Shown: positions 1-6,968, numbered from the stretch's first letter. The stretch: DNA of 9,263 nucleotides from Chlamydiota bacterium (GCA_013041585.1 JABEVM010000159.1:1-9263), one strand, 5' to 3'. The notes: generated by a model from the letters alone, not told the origin. Translations and numbers: made by a program.

Positions 1-886
1 AGATGTGAGATCATTCCAAATCGGAGATCTTGCCGTTATCACTGTTAGGCGCGGCTGTAATCAATGTGTTGCTTGTTCAAACGACAGACCGGACATGTGT
101 TATCTCCCTAGCTATAAGGAGAGAGGGATTAAAGAGATCCATGGGTTTCAAGCCGAATATGTTGTAGACGGGGAAGAGTTTTTAGTTAAAGTTCCCAAAT
201 CACTTGGTTATCGTGGCGTACTTTGCGAGCCTATGTCAGTTGTGGAAAAAGCGGCGGAAGAAATCTTAGGTTTACAAAGAATTCGTTTGCCTGGATGGGT
301 AAAACCAGAGGATTTAAATAAGAAGAATGCACTTGTTGTAGGACTCGGTCCCATCGGTTTGCTTGCCTGCATTGTTTTAAAGTTACGAGGACTGAATGTT
401 TTTGCCCAAGATATCGTAGATCCCGAATCTCACCGCGTCAAAATAGTTAAAGAGATAGGTGGGACTTATGTACATGGGAAGAGCGTAAAGCCTAATGAGA
501 TCACAAAGAAGTTTGGCCCTATGGAAGTGATTGTTGAAGCAGCGGGTGTGGCTGAGCTTGATTTTGCACTTTTACATTCTTTAAGTACGAATGGAGGCTG
601 CGTATTGACAGGAATCCCCAATCGACTAGCCAAAGTTACAATTGATGGGGGAGATCTCTTGCATGATTTTGTACTCAAAAATCAAGTGCTTTTAGGTAGT
701 GTAAATGCAGGGAAAAAACATTGGCAGCTGGCTGTTGAGGATTTACTACAAGCAGAAAAGAAATGGCCAGGGATCCTTACAAAACTCATCACGCTGCAAG
801 CTCCTTATCATAAGTTTAAGGAAGTGTTTTCGAAAGATCCTCATGAAGAGATCAAATGCGTGATAACTTGGAGTGAGCAAAGCTAA
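1..886 (+). CDS. glucose 1-dehydrogenase, archaeal-type zinc MDR family (5' end missing)
   Basis: Zinc-dependent medium-chain dehydrogenase, best matched to archaeal-type glucose 1-dehydrogenases (glucose + NAD(P)+ to gluconolactone, cytosolic). The gene is open at the window edge. The GTG at position 5 is not a real start, because the frame continues upstream and the text after it (RSFQIGD...VITVRRGC) is the interior of the catalytic domain. About 60-70 N-terminal residues, with the first catalytic zinc ligands, lie outside the window. Counting from codon 5: structural-zinc cysteines C18, C21, C24 and C32 (C-x2-C-x2-C-x7-C); E75 in the CEPMSVVEKA segment, a probable catalytic-zinc ligand; Rossmann loop GLGPIG at 113-118; and GSVNAGKKHW at 231-240, typical of the C-terminal glucose-dehydrogenase domain. 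Stop TAA at 884-886. A hairpin follows, so it may end its own transcript. Substrate could be another aldose; the family call is much firmer than the sugar. Confidence 0.82.
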   Translation, partial: DVRSFQIGDLAVITVRRGCNQCVACSNDRPDMCYLPSYKERGIKEIHGFQAEYVVDGEEFLVKVPKSLGYRGVLCEPMSVVEKAAEEILGLQRIRLPGWVKPEDLNKKNALVVGLGPIGLLACIVLKLRGLNVFAQDIVDPESHRVKIVKEIGGTYVHGKSVKPNEITKKFGPMEVIVEAAGVAELDFALLHSLSTNGGCVLTGIPNRLAKVTIDGGDLLHDFVLKNQVLLGSVNAGKKHWQLAVEDLLQAEKKWPGILTKLITLQAPYHKFKEVFSKDPHEEIKCVITWSEQS

Positions 887-895
887 ATTGAATTA

Positions 896-929
896 GCAAA
901 ATAGTCTTTGCAAGACTCAACAGTTTTGC
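896..929 (+). terminator. nested hairpin after the glucose dehydrogenase gene
   Basis: Outer arms GCAAAA (896-901) and TTTTGC (924-929) enclose a perfect inner hairpin AGTCTT-TGC-AAGACT (903-917). It starts 10 nt after the stop codon and precedes the next candidate promoter, which is where a terminator would sit. The stems are AT-rich, and the only T-run (924-927) is part of the outer stem, so as an intrinsic terminator it is weak. It could instead be an RNA processing or regulatory structure. Confidence 0.4.
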
Positions 930-930
930 A

Positions 931-960
931 TTGAAGTATTATGAAGCGCAGCTCTATAAG
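931..960 (+). promoter_or_regulatory. candidate sigma70/66-type promoter for the secreted protein-cyclase pair
   Basis: A -35-like TTGAAG (931-936) and a -10-like TATAAG (955-960, 5 of 6 consensus) are separated by 18 bp. Predicted transcription start is near 967, about 25 nt before the GTG at 992, with a Shine-Dalgarno AGAGG (981-985) in the leader. If correct, the ATG at 941 lies upstream of the transcript, supporting the later start. Based on motif match and position only. Confidence 0.4.
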
Positions 961-991
961 AAGATTTATAACAGAACAAAAGAGGTGTCTG

Positions 992-1597
992 GTGAATAAA
1001 CTTTTGACATATAGGGTACTTGCTCTCTTTGCCTTCCTTTCTATGATATATACAAGCAGTGTCCATGCTGAAGCTAAGACGGCGACAGTAGAAGAGAATA
1101 AGGAAATTGAGCCCTCCACCGAGCAAAATAATGCGAAAAAGGGCAGTGATAACGTCTCATATGTTCAAATCTCGAGCTATATTACCCAAACCCCTACTTC
1201 TGGGGTGGGTTCTTCCGTGAAAATGGAAATCGTAGATGCGATGAAAGGCTTCGAGCACTCTTCTGATAAAAGAAAATTGATTTGTAAACAAAAAGGCCTT
1301 TACTTTGCGATAGCTTCTGGACAGGTTGGAGCGGCAAATCCTGGGGCGTTAGGCTACGTGGACTGTTGGTTTATGAAAAATGGAGAGTCACTTAGCAATT
1401 CGAATAATAGGCAAACCATAAACTCTTCTTCTTATACAGGATGTCTCATTTCCCAATTTATTATGGATCTTGATGTTGGTGATAGTTTGGAAGTAGTTTT
1501 CAGCGCTAGTGGGCCTTCCCTAGGTTTTATTTACATAAAGCCGGATAATGAACCTGGAATCCCAAGCTTTACTCTTTCCATGAACCAAATTCAATAA
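992..1597 (+). CDS. secreted protein with probable C1q/TNF-like jelly-roll domain
   Basis: A 201-residue protein from the GTG at 992. I chose this over the in-frame ATG at 941 because AGAGG lies 6 nt before it, a promoter-like element sits between the two starts, and the N-terminus then becomes a classical Sec signal peptide: MNKLL, hydrophobic 9-20, likely cleavage after A26 (VHA|EAK). An acidic, low-complexity linker follows (27-55). Residues ~56-201 look like one beta-sandwich: strand-like LYFAIASGQVG (103-113), YVDCWFMKNGESLSNSNNR (122-140), MDLDVGDSLEVVFSA (158-172) and a final FTLSMNQI (193-200). The W-x-x-NG-x-x-x-x-NS and L-x-x-GD-x-x-x-V pattern resembles C1q/TNF-like domains. Cysteines at 98, 125 and 151. 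No enzymatic residues recognised; a binding or adhesive role is inferred. The downstream cyclase starts 22 nt later, so co-transcription is likely. Signal peptide confident; fold call moderate. Confidence 0.72.
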   Translation: MNKLLTYRVLALFAFLSMIYTSSVHAEAKTATVEENKEIEPSTEQNNAKKGSDNVSYVQISSYITQTPTSGVGSSVKMEIVDAMKGFEHSSDKRKLICKQKGLYFAIASGQVGAANPGALGYVDCWFMKNGESLSNSNNRQTINSSSYTGCLISQFIMDLDVGDSLEVVFSASGPSLGFIYIKPDNEPGIPSFTLSMNQIQ

Positions 1598-1619
1598 ATC
1601 CTTCAACGGAGAAAAAAAC

Positions 1620-3743
1620 GTGAAGGAAAACATGTCAGAGCCTAATGAAAATCAAGAAAATATCTTGAAAATGCGCTGGAGGCCTAAACAGCTTATTTGG
1701 AGGATACAGTTCGATATCGTCTCCATTTTTATCATATTAATTTGTACTTTTTCTTTAATTACCTCTTTCTACACATACTATACAAATTCTCGAGAGCTGA
1801 CCGATTTATCATTTCTGGTAACAGAGCAAGCGAATACAAGAATCACAAGCACTGTGGGAGATATTACGAATCAAGCAGTCCTTTTAGCTCAGGTAACAAA
1901 AGGAATGATCCTGAATGAAAAAGATGTTTCTGGTGAGAATCAAACCCTCATTTCCTATCTTCTTAACCTCGTTAGCAGAGAATTTAGTATCTCTAATGTT
2001 GCAGTCGTTTCAAGAGAAGGTAATTCGGTATCGGTAATCAATCTTATTGTTTCGAATCAATTATATTATCATCTCGATCCTTCAAAAGAATTGCCTTCAG
2101 GCTCTCAATATGCCTTACGGATTGTTACACGTACAGGGCCCAATCCGAGTGAGGTTTGGGAATATAAAGATAACAACATGAATACGATTGCAACTGAAAC
2201 CATTCCAGGTATTTATTATGATCCTCGAGGTGAGTCATGGTATCACAAGGTGGCTGAATGGCAGCATATGCACTGGCAGATGATGCCTTCTGCTCTTTCA
2301 GGTCAAGAGATCGTTTCTGTAACTTCCCCTCTTTTGAATTCTGAGAAGAAAGTCTTTGCCGTTGTCAATGTTGGTCTGTCCTTGGATCAAATGTCAAATG
2401 TCATTGCTCTGCAAACGGTTGAAAAAACCGGACGTGCATTTGTATTGAGCTCAGATGGAGAGATCATTGTTCCCATCTCACAAAATATTACCCAGCAAGA
2501 TGTCTTCCCATTTGTTATGAAACAAGCTTATGAGCAATATGCAAAGACTAATGAGGGTAAATTTCTCATAACAAATGAAAATAAAAAGTACCTCATCTGT
2601 ATTACTGAGTATTCTTTGGAATTTACTGATAGATGGCTCATTGCAGTGGTTGTTCCCTTTGATGATTTTTTTGCTCCTATTTTCAGAATTCAAAAGCAAA
2701 CTATCTTAATTTCCATAGCCATTCTTATTTTCTTTATCTTCCTTATCAATTTTGCTTCCAAACACATTTCTTCTCCTATTGTTAAATTAGCCGGAGTGGT
2801 TAACCGAATTCAAAATTTCGACTTCCAAGAACCGCCAAAAATGAAATCCCGTATTTCCGAAATCATAGTTTTAGATTCCTCTATTCGATCGATGGGGAAC
2901 GCTTTACAATCTTTTGGGAGGTATATCCCCAAAGAAATCGTAAAAACGCTTATTAAACAAGGGCAAGAAATCAAAATTGGGGGAGAAAGGCGTGAATTAA
3001 CTGTTTTATTTTCTGATATTGAGAATTTCACTACAGTTGCCGAATCTTTTGAAATTGAAGAACTGACGCAAACACTTTCTGAGTATTTTGAAGCTTTTTC
3101 CAAAATCATTGTGAACTCTGAAGGAACGATCGATAAATTCATTGGGGATAGCATTATGGCTTTTTGGAATGCGCCAGGCCCTGTGGTTGATCAGGGGAGT
3201 AAGGCATGTTTAGCAGCCCTTCAGTGTCTTAAAATTACAAATAATCAGAATGAAACTAATCCTTTTTTGAAAGGACGTACTCGTTTTGGAATCCATAGTG
3301 GTGAGGCAATCGTGGGTAATATAGGTACATCAGAGCGAATGAACTATACGGCGATCGGCAATGTTGTCAACACCGCAGCCAGACTCCAAACACTGAATAA
3401 AATATATAATACTTCGATAATGATAAGCGAACCGGTTCATGAAAAAATCGGAACAAGGTTTATTACCCGTCCACTTGATTTCATTGTAGTAAAGGGACGG
3501 ACCAAAGGGATTACTGTTTTTGAATTAGTAGGTCTTAAAGAAGAGGGTAAGGAGCTGTCTGCTACTCCTGCGCAGGTGGAGCTATGCACAAGCTTTACAA
3601 AAGCCTATGAAATGTTACTAGCGGGAAAAATGGAAGAAGCAAAAGCTTCCTTCTCAGCGCTACATGAAAAATTTCCTTCCGATACAGTCACACAACTCTA
3701 TCTGGAGCGTCTTCACTCTGAAGCAAGAAAGAAAAACACGTAA
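1620..3743 (+). CDS. membrane receptor-type class III adenylate cyclase (Cache-HAMP-cyclase)
   Basis: A 707-residue inner-membrane enzyme that should make cAMP from ATP in response to an extracytoplasmic signal. Order: membrane helix ~32-53; Cache-like sensor ~55-350, with the typical YYDPRGESWY segment (199-208); helix ~360-379; HAMP ~380-433; linker 432-450; class III cyclase ~455-640; and a tail 655-705 resembling TPR helices. Catalytic residues appear complete: metal-binding D466 (LFSDIENF) and D510 (FIGDSIMAF), adenine-selecting K506, and transition-state N584 and R588 (NTAAR). The second purine-selecting position holds T577 (NYTAIG) rather than Asp, the class IIIb signature. K506/T577 favours ATP over GTP. 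The GTG start at 1620 has GGAG 8 nt upstream; an in-frame ATG at 1632 has AAGGA only 4 nt before it, so either may be used. It lies 22 nt after the secreted-protein gene and ends with a hairpin plus T-run. Confidence 0.93.
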   Translation: MKENMSEPNENQENILKMRWRPKQLIWRIQFDIVSIFIILICTFSLITSFYTYYTNSRELTDLSFLVTEQANTRITSTVGDITNQAVLLAQVTKGMILNEKDVSGENQTLISYLLNLVSREFSISNVAVVSREGNSVSVINLIVSNQLYYHLDPSKELPSGSQYALRIVTRTGPNPSEVWEYKDNNMNTIATETIPGIYYDPRGESWYHKVAEWQHMHWQMMPSALSGQEIVSVTSPLLNSEKKVFAVVNVGLSLDQMSNVIALQTVEKTGRAFVLSSDGEIIVPISQNITQQDVFPFVMKQAYEQYAKTNEGKFLITNENKKYLICITEYSLEFTDRWLIAVVVPFDDFFAPIFRIQKQTILISIAILIFFIFLINFASKHISSPIVKLAGVVNRIQNFDFQEPPKMKSRISEIIVLDSSIRSMGNALQSFGRYIPKEIVKTLIKQGQEIKIGGERRELTVLFSDIENFTTVAESFEIEELTQTLSEYFEAFSKIIVNSEGTIDKFIGDSIMAFWNAPGPVVDQGSKACLAALQCLKITNNQNETNPFLKGRTRFGIHSGEAIVGNIGTSERMNYTAIGNVVNTAARLQTLNKIYNTSIMISEPVHEKIGTRFITRPLDFIVVKGRTKGITVFELVGLKEEGKELSATPAQVELCTSFTKAYEMLLAGKMEEAKASFSALHEKFPSDTVTQLYLERLHSEARKKNT

Positions 3744-3770
3744 GTTGGATAAACACTTTTACGATTTTTT
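3739..3770 (+). terminator. probable weak intrinsic terminator of the cyclase gene
   Basis: CGTAA (3739-3743, overlapping the stop codon) pairs with TTACG (3759-3763), followed almost at once by six T (3765-3770). The stem can be extended through upstream AAAAA (3732-3736) against that T-run. It lies between converging genes. The loop is long and the stem short, so strength is uncertain. Confidence 0.4.
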
Positions 3771-3777
3771 CTGAAAG

Positions 3778-4710
3778 TTATTGTTTCTCTGCTGCGCCGT
3801 TTTCAGATTCTAAAAACAGATGCACAAGATCTGCAAAACGTTGGTATTCTTGAAATAGAAAAGCATGGCCTGTGAATTTAAAATAAGCAGACCAAGCAAA
3901 GGGGATACGGCAAGCTACCATGCGTGCATTTTCAGGTGGATTTAATAGATCTTCCATCCCGTCAGTCACAAGAACAGGCATCTGGATATTCTTAATAGCT
4001 TCATACGTGGTTTTATCTTGATCCCACAGCTCACGCGCTCTTTCTTGCCTTTCAATTGTTTGGGTTGATGTAGAGAGATCTGTGGGAATCGAGCCATCCT
4101 CAATGGCTTTTTTACTACGTTCTTCATGCTTTGCATAGGCTAAGCGCCCTTGAGGGGTATTTGGAAAAATTAAATAACTTTGCTCTTCTTTCGTAAGCTT
4201 AAGTAAATTGGTGAGTTTATGAACTTCTTCAGTCATAGGAACAGCATACCCTCCTCCAGGATCGGTTGCGCAAAGAACGAGCTTATCGATCAATTGAGGA
4301 TGTTGAATTGCTAATCTTTGAGCAATACGAGATCCCATCGACCAACCAAGTACATGAACTTTTTTAAGTCCAAGGGCTTGGATCAGCCCTGCAACATCAT
4401 CTGCCATCTGAGGCATAGTCGTTTCGTTCTTTTCCGTATCCGAAGATAGTCCGCTTCCTCGATTGTCGAATACAATGAGTTGATAGTGTTTTTCTAAAAC
4501 TGCTAGTAAGGCCGGATCCCAGCTTGCTGTTGTGAACCTAAAACCATTAATCATAACCAAAGGCTTTCCACTTCCTTTTATATAGTAAGCCATATCAATC
4601 GCTCCTACTCGAATTTTTTTTATCTCAGTAGAAGAGAGGCTAGAACTTAACAGGAAGCTCAGACTGCAAAGGGTGCAAAAAATAAAATTTTTCGATACTG
4701 TTTTCATCAT
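3778..4710 (-). CDS. exported alpha/beta-fold hydrolase
   Basis: A 310-residue serine hydrolase of the alpha/beta superfamily, probably acting outside the cytoplasm on an ester or similar small substrate. The N-terminus has Lys at 3 and 7, then a hydrophobic stretch 9-25 ending in small residues (cleavage around 25-28), as in a Sec signal peptide; no convincing lipobox. The triad is visible: nucleophile S124 in GWSMGS, acid D254 in VTDGMEDLLNP, and H282 in FTGHAF. The usual HG oxyanion motif is NG (N55-G56, MINGFRFTTASWD). DNRGSGLS (82-89) is typical of the superfamily. Residues ~155-235 form a charged helical cap between the core halves, where substrate choice is made. Two adjacent ATGs (4710, 4707) could start it; no strong Shine-Dalgarno. 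A 137-nt gap from nth and a candidate promoter suggest separate transcription. The exact substrate cannot be told. Confidence 0.85.
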   Translation of the reverse strand: MMKTVSKNFIFCTLCSLSFLLSSSLSSTEIKKIRVGAIDMAYYIKGSGKPLVMINGFRFTTASWDPALLAVLEKHYQLIVFDNRGSGLSSDTEKNETTMPQMADDVAGLIQALGLKKVHVLGWSMGSRIAQRLAIQHPQLIDKLVLCATDPGGGYAVPMTEEVHKLTNLLKLTKEEQSYLIFPNTPQGRLAYAKHEERSKKAIEDGSIPTDLSTSTQTIERQERARELWDQDKTTYEAIKNIQMPVLVTDGMEDLLNPPENARMVACRIPFAWSAYFKFTGHAFLFQEYQRFADLVHLFLESENGAAEKQ

Positions 4711-4783
4711 GGTTAATCTTTGTTTATTAAAAGAAAAAACGCTCTTGTTAAACTATGCGAGCTGGAAGAGACTATCTTATTTA

Positions 4784-4810
4784 CATATAAATAAATTGAT
4801 TTGAAGTCAA
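4784..4810 (-). promoter_or_regulatory. candidate promoter for the exported hydrolase
   Basis: On the minus strand, TTGACT (4810-4805, 5 of 6 to the -35 consensus) and TATATG (4789-4784, 4 of 6 to the -10) lie 15 bp apart, a short spacing. Predicted start near 4777 gives a leader of about 66 nt. Two AATTGATT copies (4794-4801 and 4809-4816, 15 bp apart on the plus strand) flank and overlap the -35. Weak evidence. Confidence 0.28.
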
Positions 4811-4847
4811 TTGATTATGATGGTCTTAGAAACGATCTAGACATTAA

Positions 4848-5468
4848 TTAATCAGATATCTTTTTGCAAATCGGACACTGATCGATTTTATGACCTCTTG
4901 CAGGACAATATGTCCTTGCAAAGTAGATCATTTGTAAATGTAAGTGATGCCACGAGCGTTTGGGAAAGAGTTTTTTCAGATCTTTTTCTACAATTTTCAC
5001 AGTTTTTCCGCTGGATAATTTCCATTTTCTGGCGCAGCGAAAGATGTGTGTATCAACTGGAAAAGCGGGTTGTTGAAAGGCTTGCGTCATGACAACAGAG
5101 GCTGTTTTGTGGCCGACCCCAGGTAGTTTTTCTAGGTCTGTAAAGTTCTTTGGAACTTTTCCATGATGGTTTTCTAAGAGTTGCTTGGAAAGTGTCCATA
5201 TGGCCTTTGCTTTCATGGGGCCGAGACCGCAGGGCTTAATGATTTTGTAAATCTCATCTATTTCAAGCTTGATCATCTCTTCCGGTGTAGATGCTTTTGC
5301 AAAGAGTTTTGGTGTGATTTGATTGACCCTAGCGTCAGTACATCTGGCAGAAAGTAGCACCGCAATCAGAAGTGTATAAGGGTCTTTGTGGAGAAGGGGA
5401 ACTTTGGGATCTGGAAAGTATTCTTTTAGTAGTTTTTGAACGAAAGAAGCTCTTTCCTTTTTATTCAT
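4848..5468 (-). CDS. nth: endonuclease III, DNA glycosylase/AP lyase
   Basis: A 206-residue base-excision repair enzyme that removes oxidised pyrimidines and nicks abasic sites. The HhH-GPD core is complete: helix-hairpin-helix LPGVGHKTA (115-123) with catalytic K121, and VDTH with D139 (Escherichia coli K120 and D138). The ATG at 5468 is chosen because it lies one base after the mnmE stop (TAG 5472-5470), with GGGA about 6 nt upstream inside mnmE, and the protein then has normal length. An upstream in-frame ATG at 5534 would only overlap mnmE. Two departures from the E. coli pattern: R42 stands where E. coli has intercalating Gln41 (SARCTD against SAQATD), and the C-terminus has C188, H193, C198 and C201 (C-x4-H-x4-C-x2-C) and ends five residues later, instead of the four-cysteine [4Fe-4S] loop C-x6-C-x2-C-x5-C. 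Coupled translation with mnmE is likely; the mnmE-nth pairing is also known from Chlamydia. Confidence 0.95.
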   Translation of the reverse strand: MNKKERASFVQKLLKEYFPDPKVPLLHKDPYTLLIAVLLSARCTDARVNQITPKLFAKASTPEEMIKLEIDEIYKIIKPCGLGPMKAKAIWTLSKQLLENHHGKVPKNFTDLEKLPGVGHKTASVVMTQAFQQPAFPVDTHIFRCARKWKLSSGKTVKIVEKDLKKLFPKRSWHHLHLQMIYFARTYCPARGHKIDQCPICKKISD

Positions 5469-5469
5469 T

Positions 5470-6846
5470 CTATTTCCCAACGCAAAATTTAGAGAAGATG
5501 GCAGAAAGGATATCTTCTGTGATATCGGTTCCAATAATGGTTCCCAGCTCCTTCAAAGTATTTCTCATATCGGAAGAGAGGAATTCAGGAGAAATACCTG
5601 TCTTGATCCCTTGAATGAGGGCATCGCAAGACTCTATAGCATTCAAAAGAGCTTCCCTGTGTCTTGTGTTTGTCAGGATCACTTCTTCTTGTGAAGGAGG
5701 CCCCTTCTCCCATAAGATTTTTTCTATGTTGCTACGAAGCTCGTCAAATCCAATGAGATGTTTTGCAGAAAGAGATACGCAGTAAGGGGTAGAAAAATCA
5801 GTGATCTTGGGGCTTGGAAGGTCGATCTTATTCCAGATGAGAATCGTTTTGGAAAGATTGCAACTAGAAAGAAGAGCTTTGTCTTCTTCCGACGCTCCTC
5901 TTTCTGCATCAAAGACAAGCAGGACAATGTCTGCATCTTGCATAGCAATTTTACTTCGTTTAATCCCTTCTTGTTCGACAATTTCTTCTGTTTCCCGGAT
6001 TCCCGCTGTATCGGTGATGCGAAAATGCAAATTCCCAAGGAGCATATTTTCTTCGAGCAGATCTCGGGTGGTGCCTGGAATATCGGTGACAATCGCTCGA
6101 TTTTTCCCAAGAAGCGCATTGAGCAAGGAAGATTTTCCAACATTCGGAGATCCTGCAAGACAAAGGGATATCCCTTCTCGGAGAATTTTACCTTCTTCAA
6201 AAGTTTGTTCCATTTTTTGCATTTTACAAAGAACGGTTTCTAGTATTTGAACGACTTCATCAATACTCGCAAATTCGAGTCCTTCTTCAGGAAAATCTAC
6301 CCAGGCTTCTAAAATGGCAGCGATATCGGTGAGTTCTTTTTGAAAGGTTTGGATATGTTTAGATAATGCACCTTCGAGTTGTTTTTCTGCGGCTTTGAGC
6401 GCGAGCTCATTGCGAGAGGCGATGACCTCTTGTACAGCCTCTGCTTGGGCAAGATCTAATTTTCCATTTTGAAAGGCCCGGAAAGAAAACTCTCCAGGAA
6501 GAGCTGCTCTAGCTCCTGCCTTAATCACAGTTTGCAAAACGAGCTTTGCTAAGAGATTTCCGCCATGACAGTGAATCTCTACAATATCTTCCCCTGTATA
6601 AGACCTAGGTGCTTTCATAGGGAGGATCAAACCTTCATCAACAGTTTTCCCGTGGAGGTCTATAATTTTCCCAAGATGAGCGGTATGAGAGACATATTTT
6701 CTGACAGGTCCAGAAAAAACCTTTTCTGCAATTTCGATTGCATCAGTTCCAGAAATACGGATGATCGCAACTCCCCCTTCACCGGGAGGGGTGGCAATCG
6801 CGGCAATCGTGTCAGAACTCTGATAGGGCTTATAGACAAATTTCAT
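5470..6846 (-). CDS. mnmE: tRNA uridine-5-carboxymethylaminomethyl(34) synthesis GTPase MnmE
   Basis: A 458-residue cytosolic GTPase (also called TrmE or ThdF) that works with MnmG to modify the wobble uridine U34 of certain tRNAs, using a folate-derived one-carbon unit. Full length for the family. The N-terminal tetrahydrofolate-binding domain (~1-125) starts with the typical DTIAAIATPPGEGG. A helical domain is interrupted by the G domain (~225-380): P-loop GSPNVGKS (232-239), switch DIPGTTRD (255-262), DTAG (279-282), NKID (339-342) and SAK (360-362). The C-terminal FCVGK (454-458) carries the conserved Cys455. The ATG at 6846 is the only sensible start. No Shine-Dalgarno is visible, and an extended -10 element lies only about 16 nt upstream, implying a very short leader. 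nth follows after one base, forming an mnmE-nth unit. The gene was probably inherited vertically. MnmG is not in the window. Confidence 0.98.
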   Translation of the reverse strand: MKFVYKPYQSSDTIAAIATPPGEGGVAIIRISGTDAIEIAEKVFSGPVRKYVSHTAHLGKIIDLHGKTVDEGLILPMKAPRSYTGEDIVEIHCHGGNLLAKLVLQTVIKAGARAALPGEFSFRAFQNGKLDLAQAEAVQEVIASRNELALKAAEKQLEGALSKHIQTFQKELTDIAAILEAWVDFPEEGLEFASIDEVVQILETVLCKMQKMEQTFEEGKILREGISLCLAGSPNVGKSSLLNALLGKNRAIVTDIPGTTRDLLEENMLLGNLHFRITDTAGIRETEEIVEQEGIKRSKIAMQDADIVLLVFDAERGASEEDKALLSSCNLSKTILIWNKIDLPSPKITDFSTPYCVSLSAKHLIGFDELRSNIEKILWEKGPPSQEEVILTNTRHREALLNAIESCDALIQGIKTGISPEFLSSDMRNTLKELGTIIGTDITEDILSAIFSKFCVGK

Positions 6847-6861
6847 AGAGAAAAAATGAAA

Positions 6862-6870
6862 AGTATAGCA
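6862..6870 (-). promoter_or_regulatory. extended -10 promoter element of mnmE
   Basis: On the minus strand, positions 6870-6862 read TGC-TATACT: the TGn extension followed by a -10 hexamer matching 5 of 6. No good -35 lies 16-18 bp upstream, as is common for extended -10 promoters. Transcription would begin near 6855, leaving about 9 nt before the ATG. Confidence 0.4.
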
Positions 6871-6968
6871 AAAAGTCGTGTTTTAGAAGAATGGTAAAAT
6901 ATTTTTGCAATCTTTCCTTTATAGTACAGAGAATTGGGATGCTAGGCGTCTAAATTTTTTTTACATGA

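Noticed and set aside
941..991. N-terminal extension of the secreted protein from ATG 941
   Set aside because: No Shine-Dalgarno at a good distance, promoter-like -10 lies downstream of it, and the signal peptide is cleaner from GTG 992.
2810..3154. 114-codon open frame antisense to the cyclase
   Set aside because: Lies wholly over the HAMP and catalytic domain coding sequence, which is clearly the real gene.
4675..4680. Cysteines near the N-terminus of the exported hydrolase as a lipobox
   Set aside because: The residue before either cysteine is Phe or Leu, not Gly, Ala or Ser, so lipoprotein processing is unlikely.
4823..4842. Small bulged hairpin just after nth (GTCTTAGA / TCTAGAC) as a terminator
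   Set aside because: Seven pairs with a bulge and no T-run on the minus strand; insufficient for an intrinsic terminator call.
5469..5534. 22-residue upstream extension of endonuclease III
   Set aside because: It is the mnmE 3' end read in another frame; ATG 5468, one base after the mnmE stop, gives the normal family length.
5758..6250. Open frames of about 150-160 codons on the plus strand across mnmE
   Set aside because: Antisense to the strongly conserved G domain of MnmE; low-complexity, no recognisable motif, no promoter or ribosome site.
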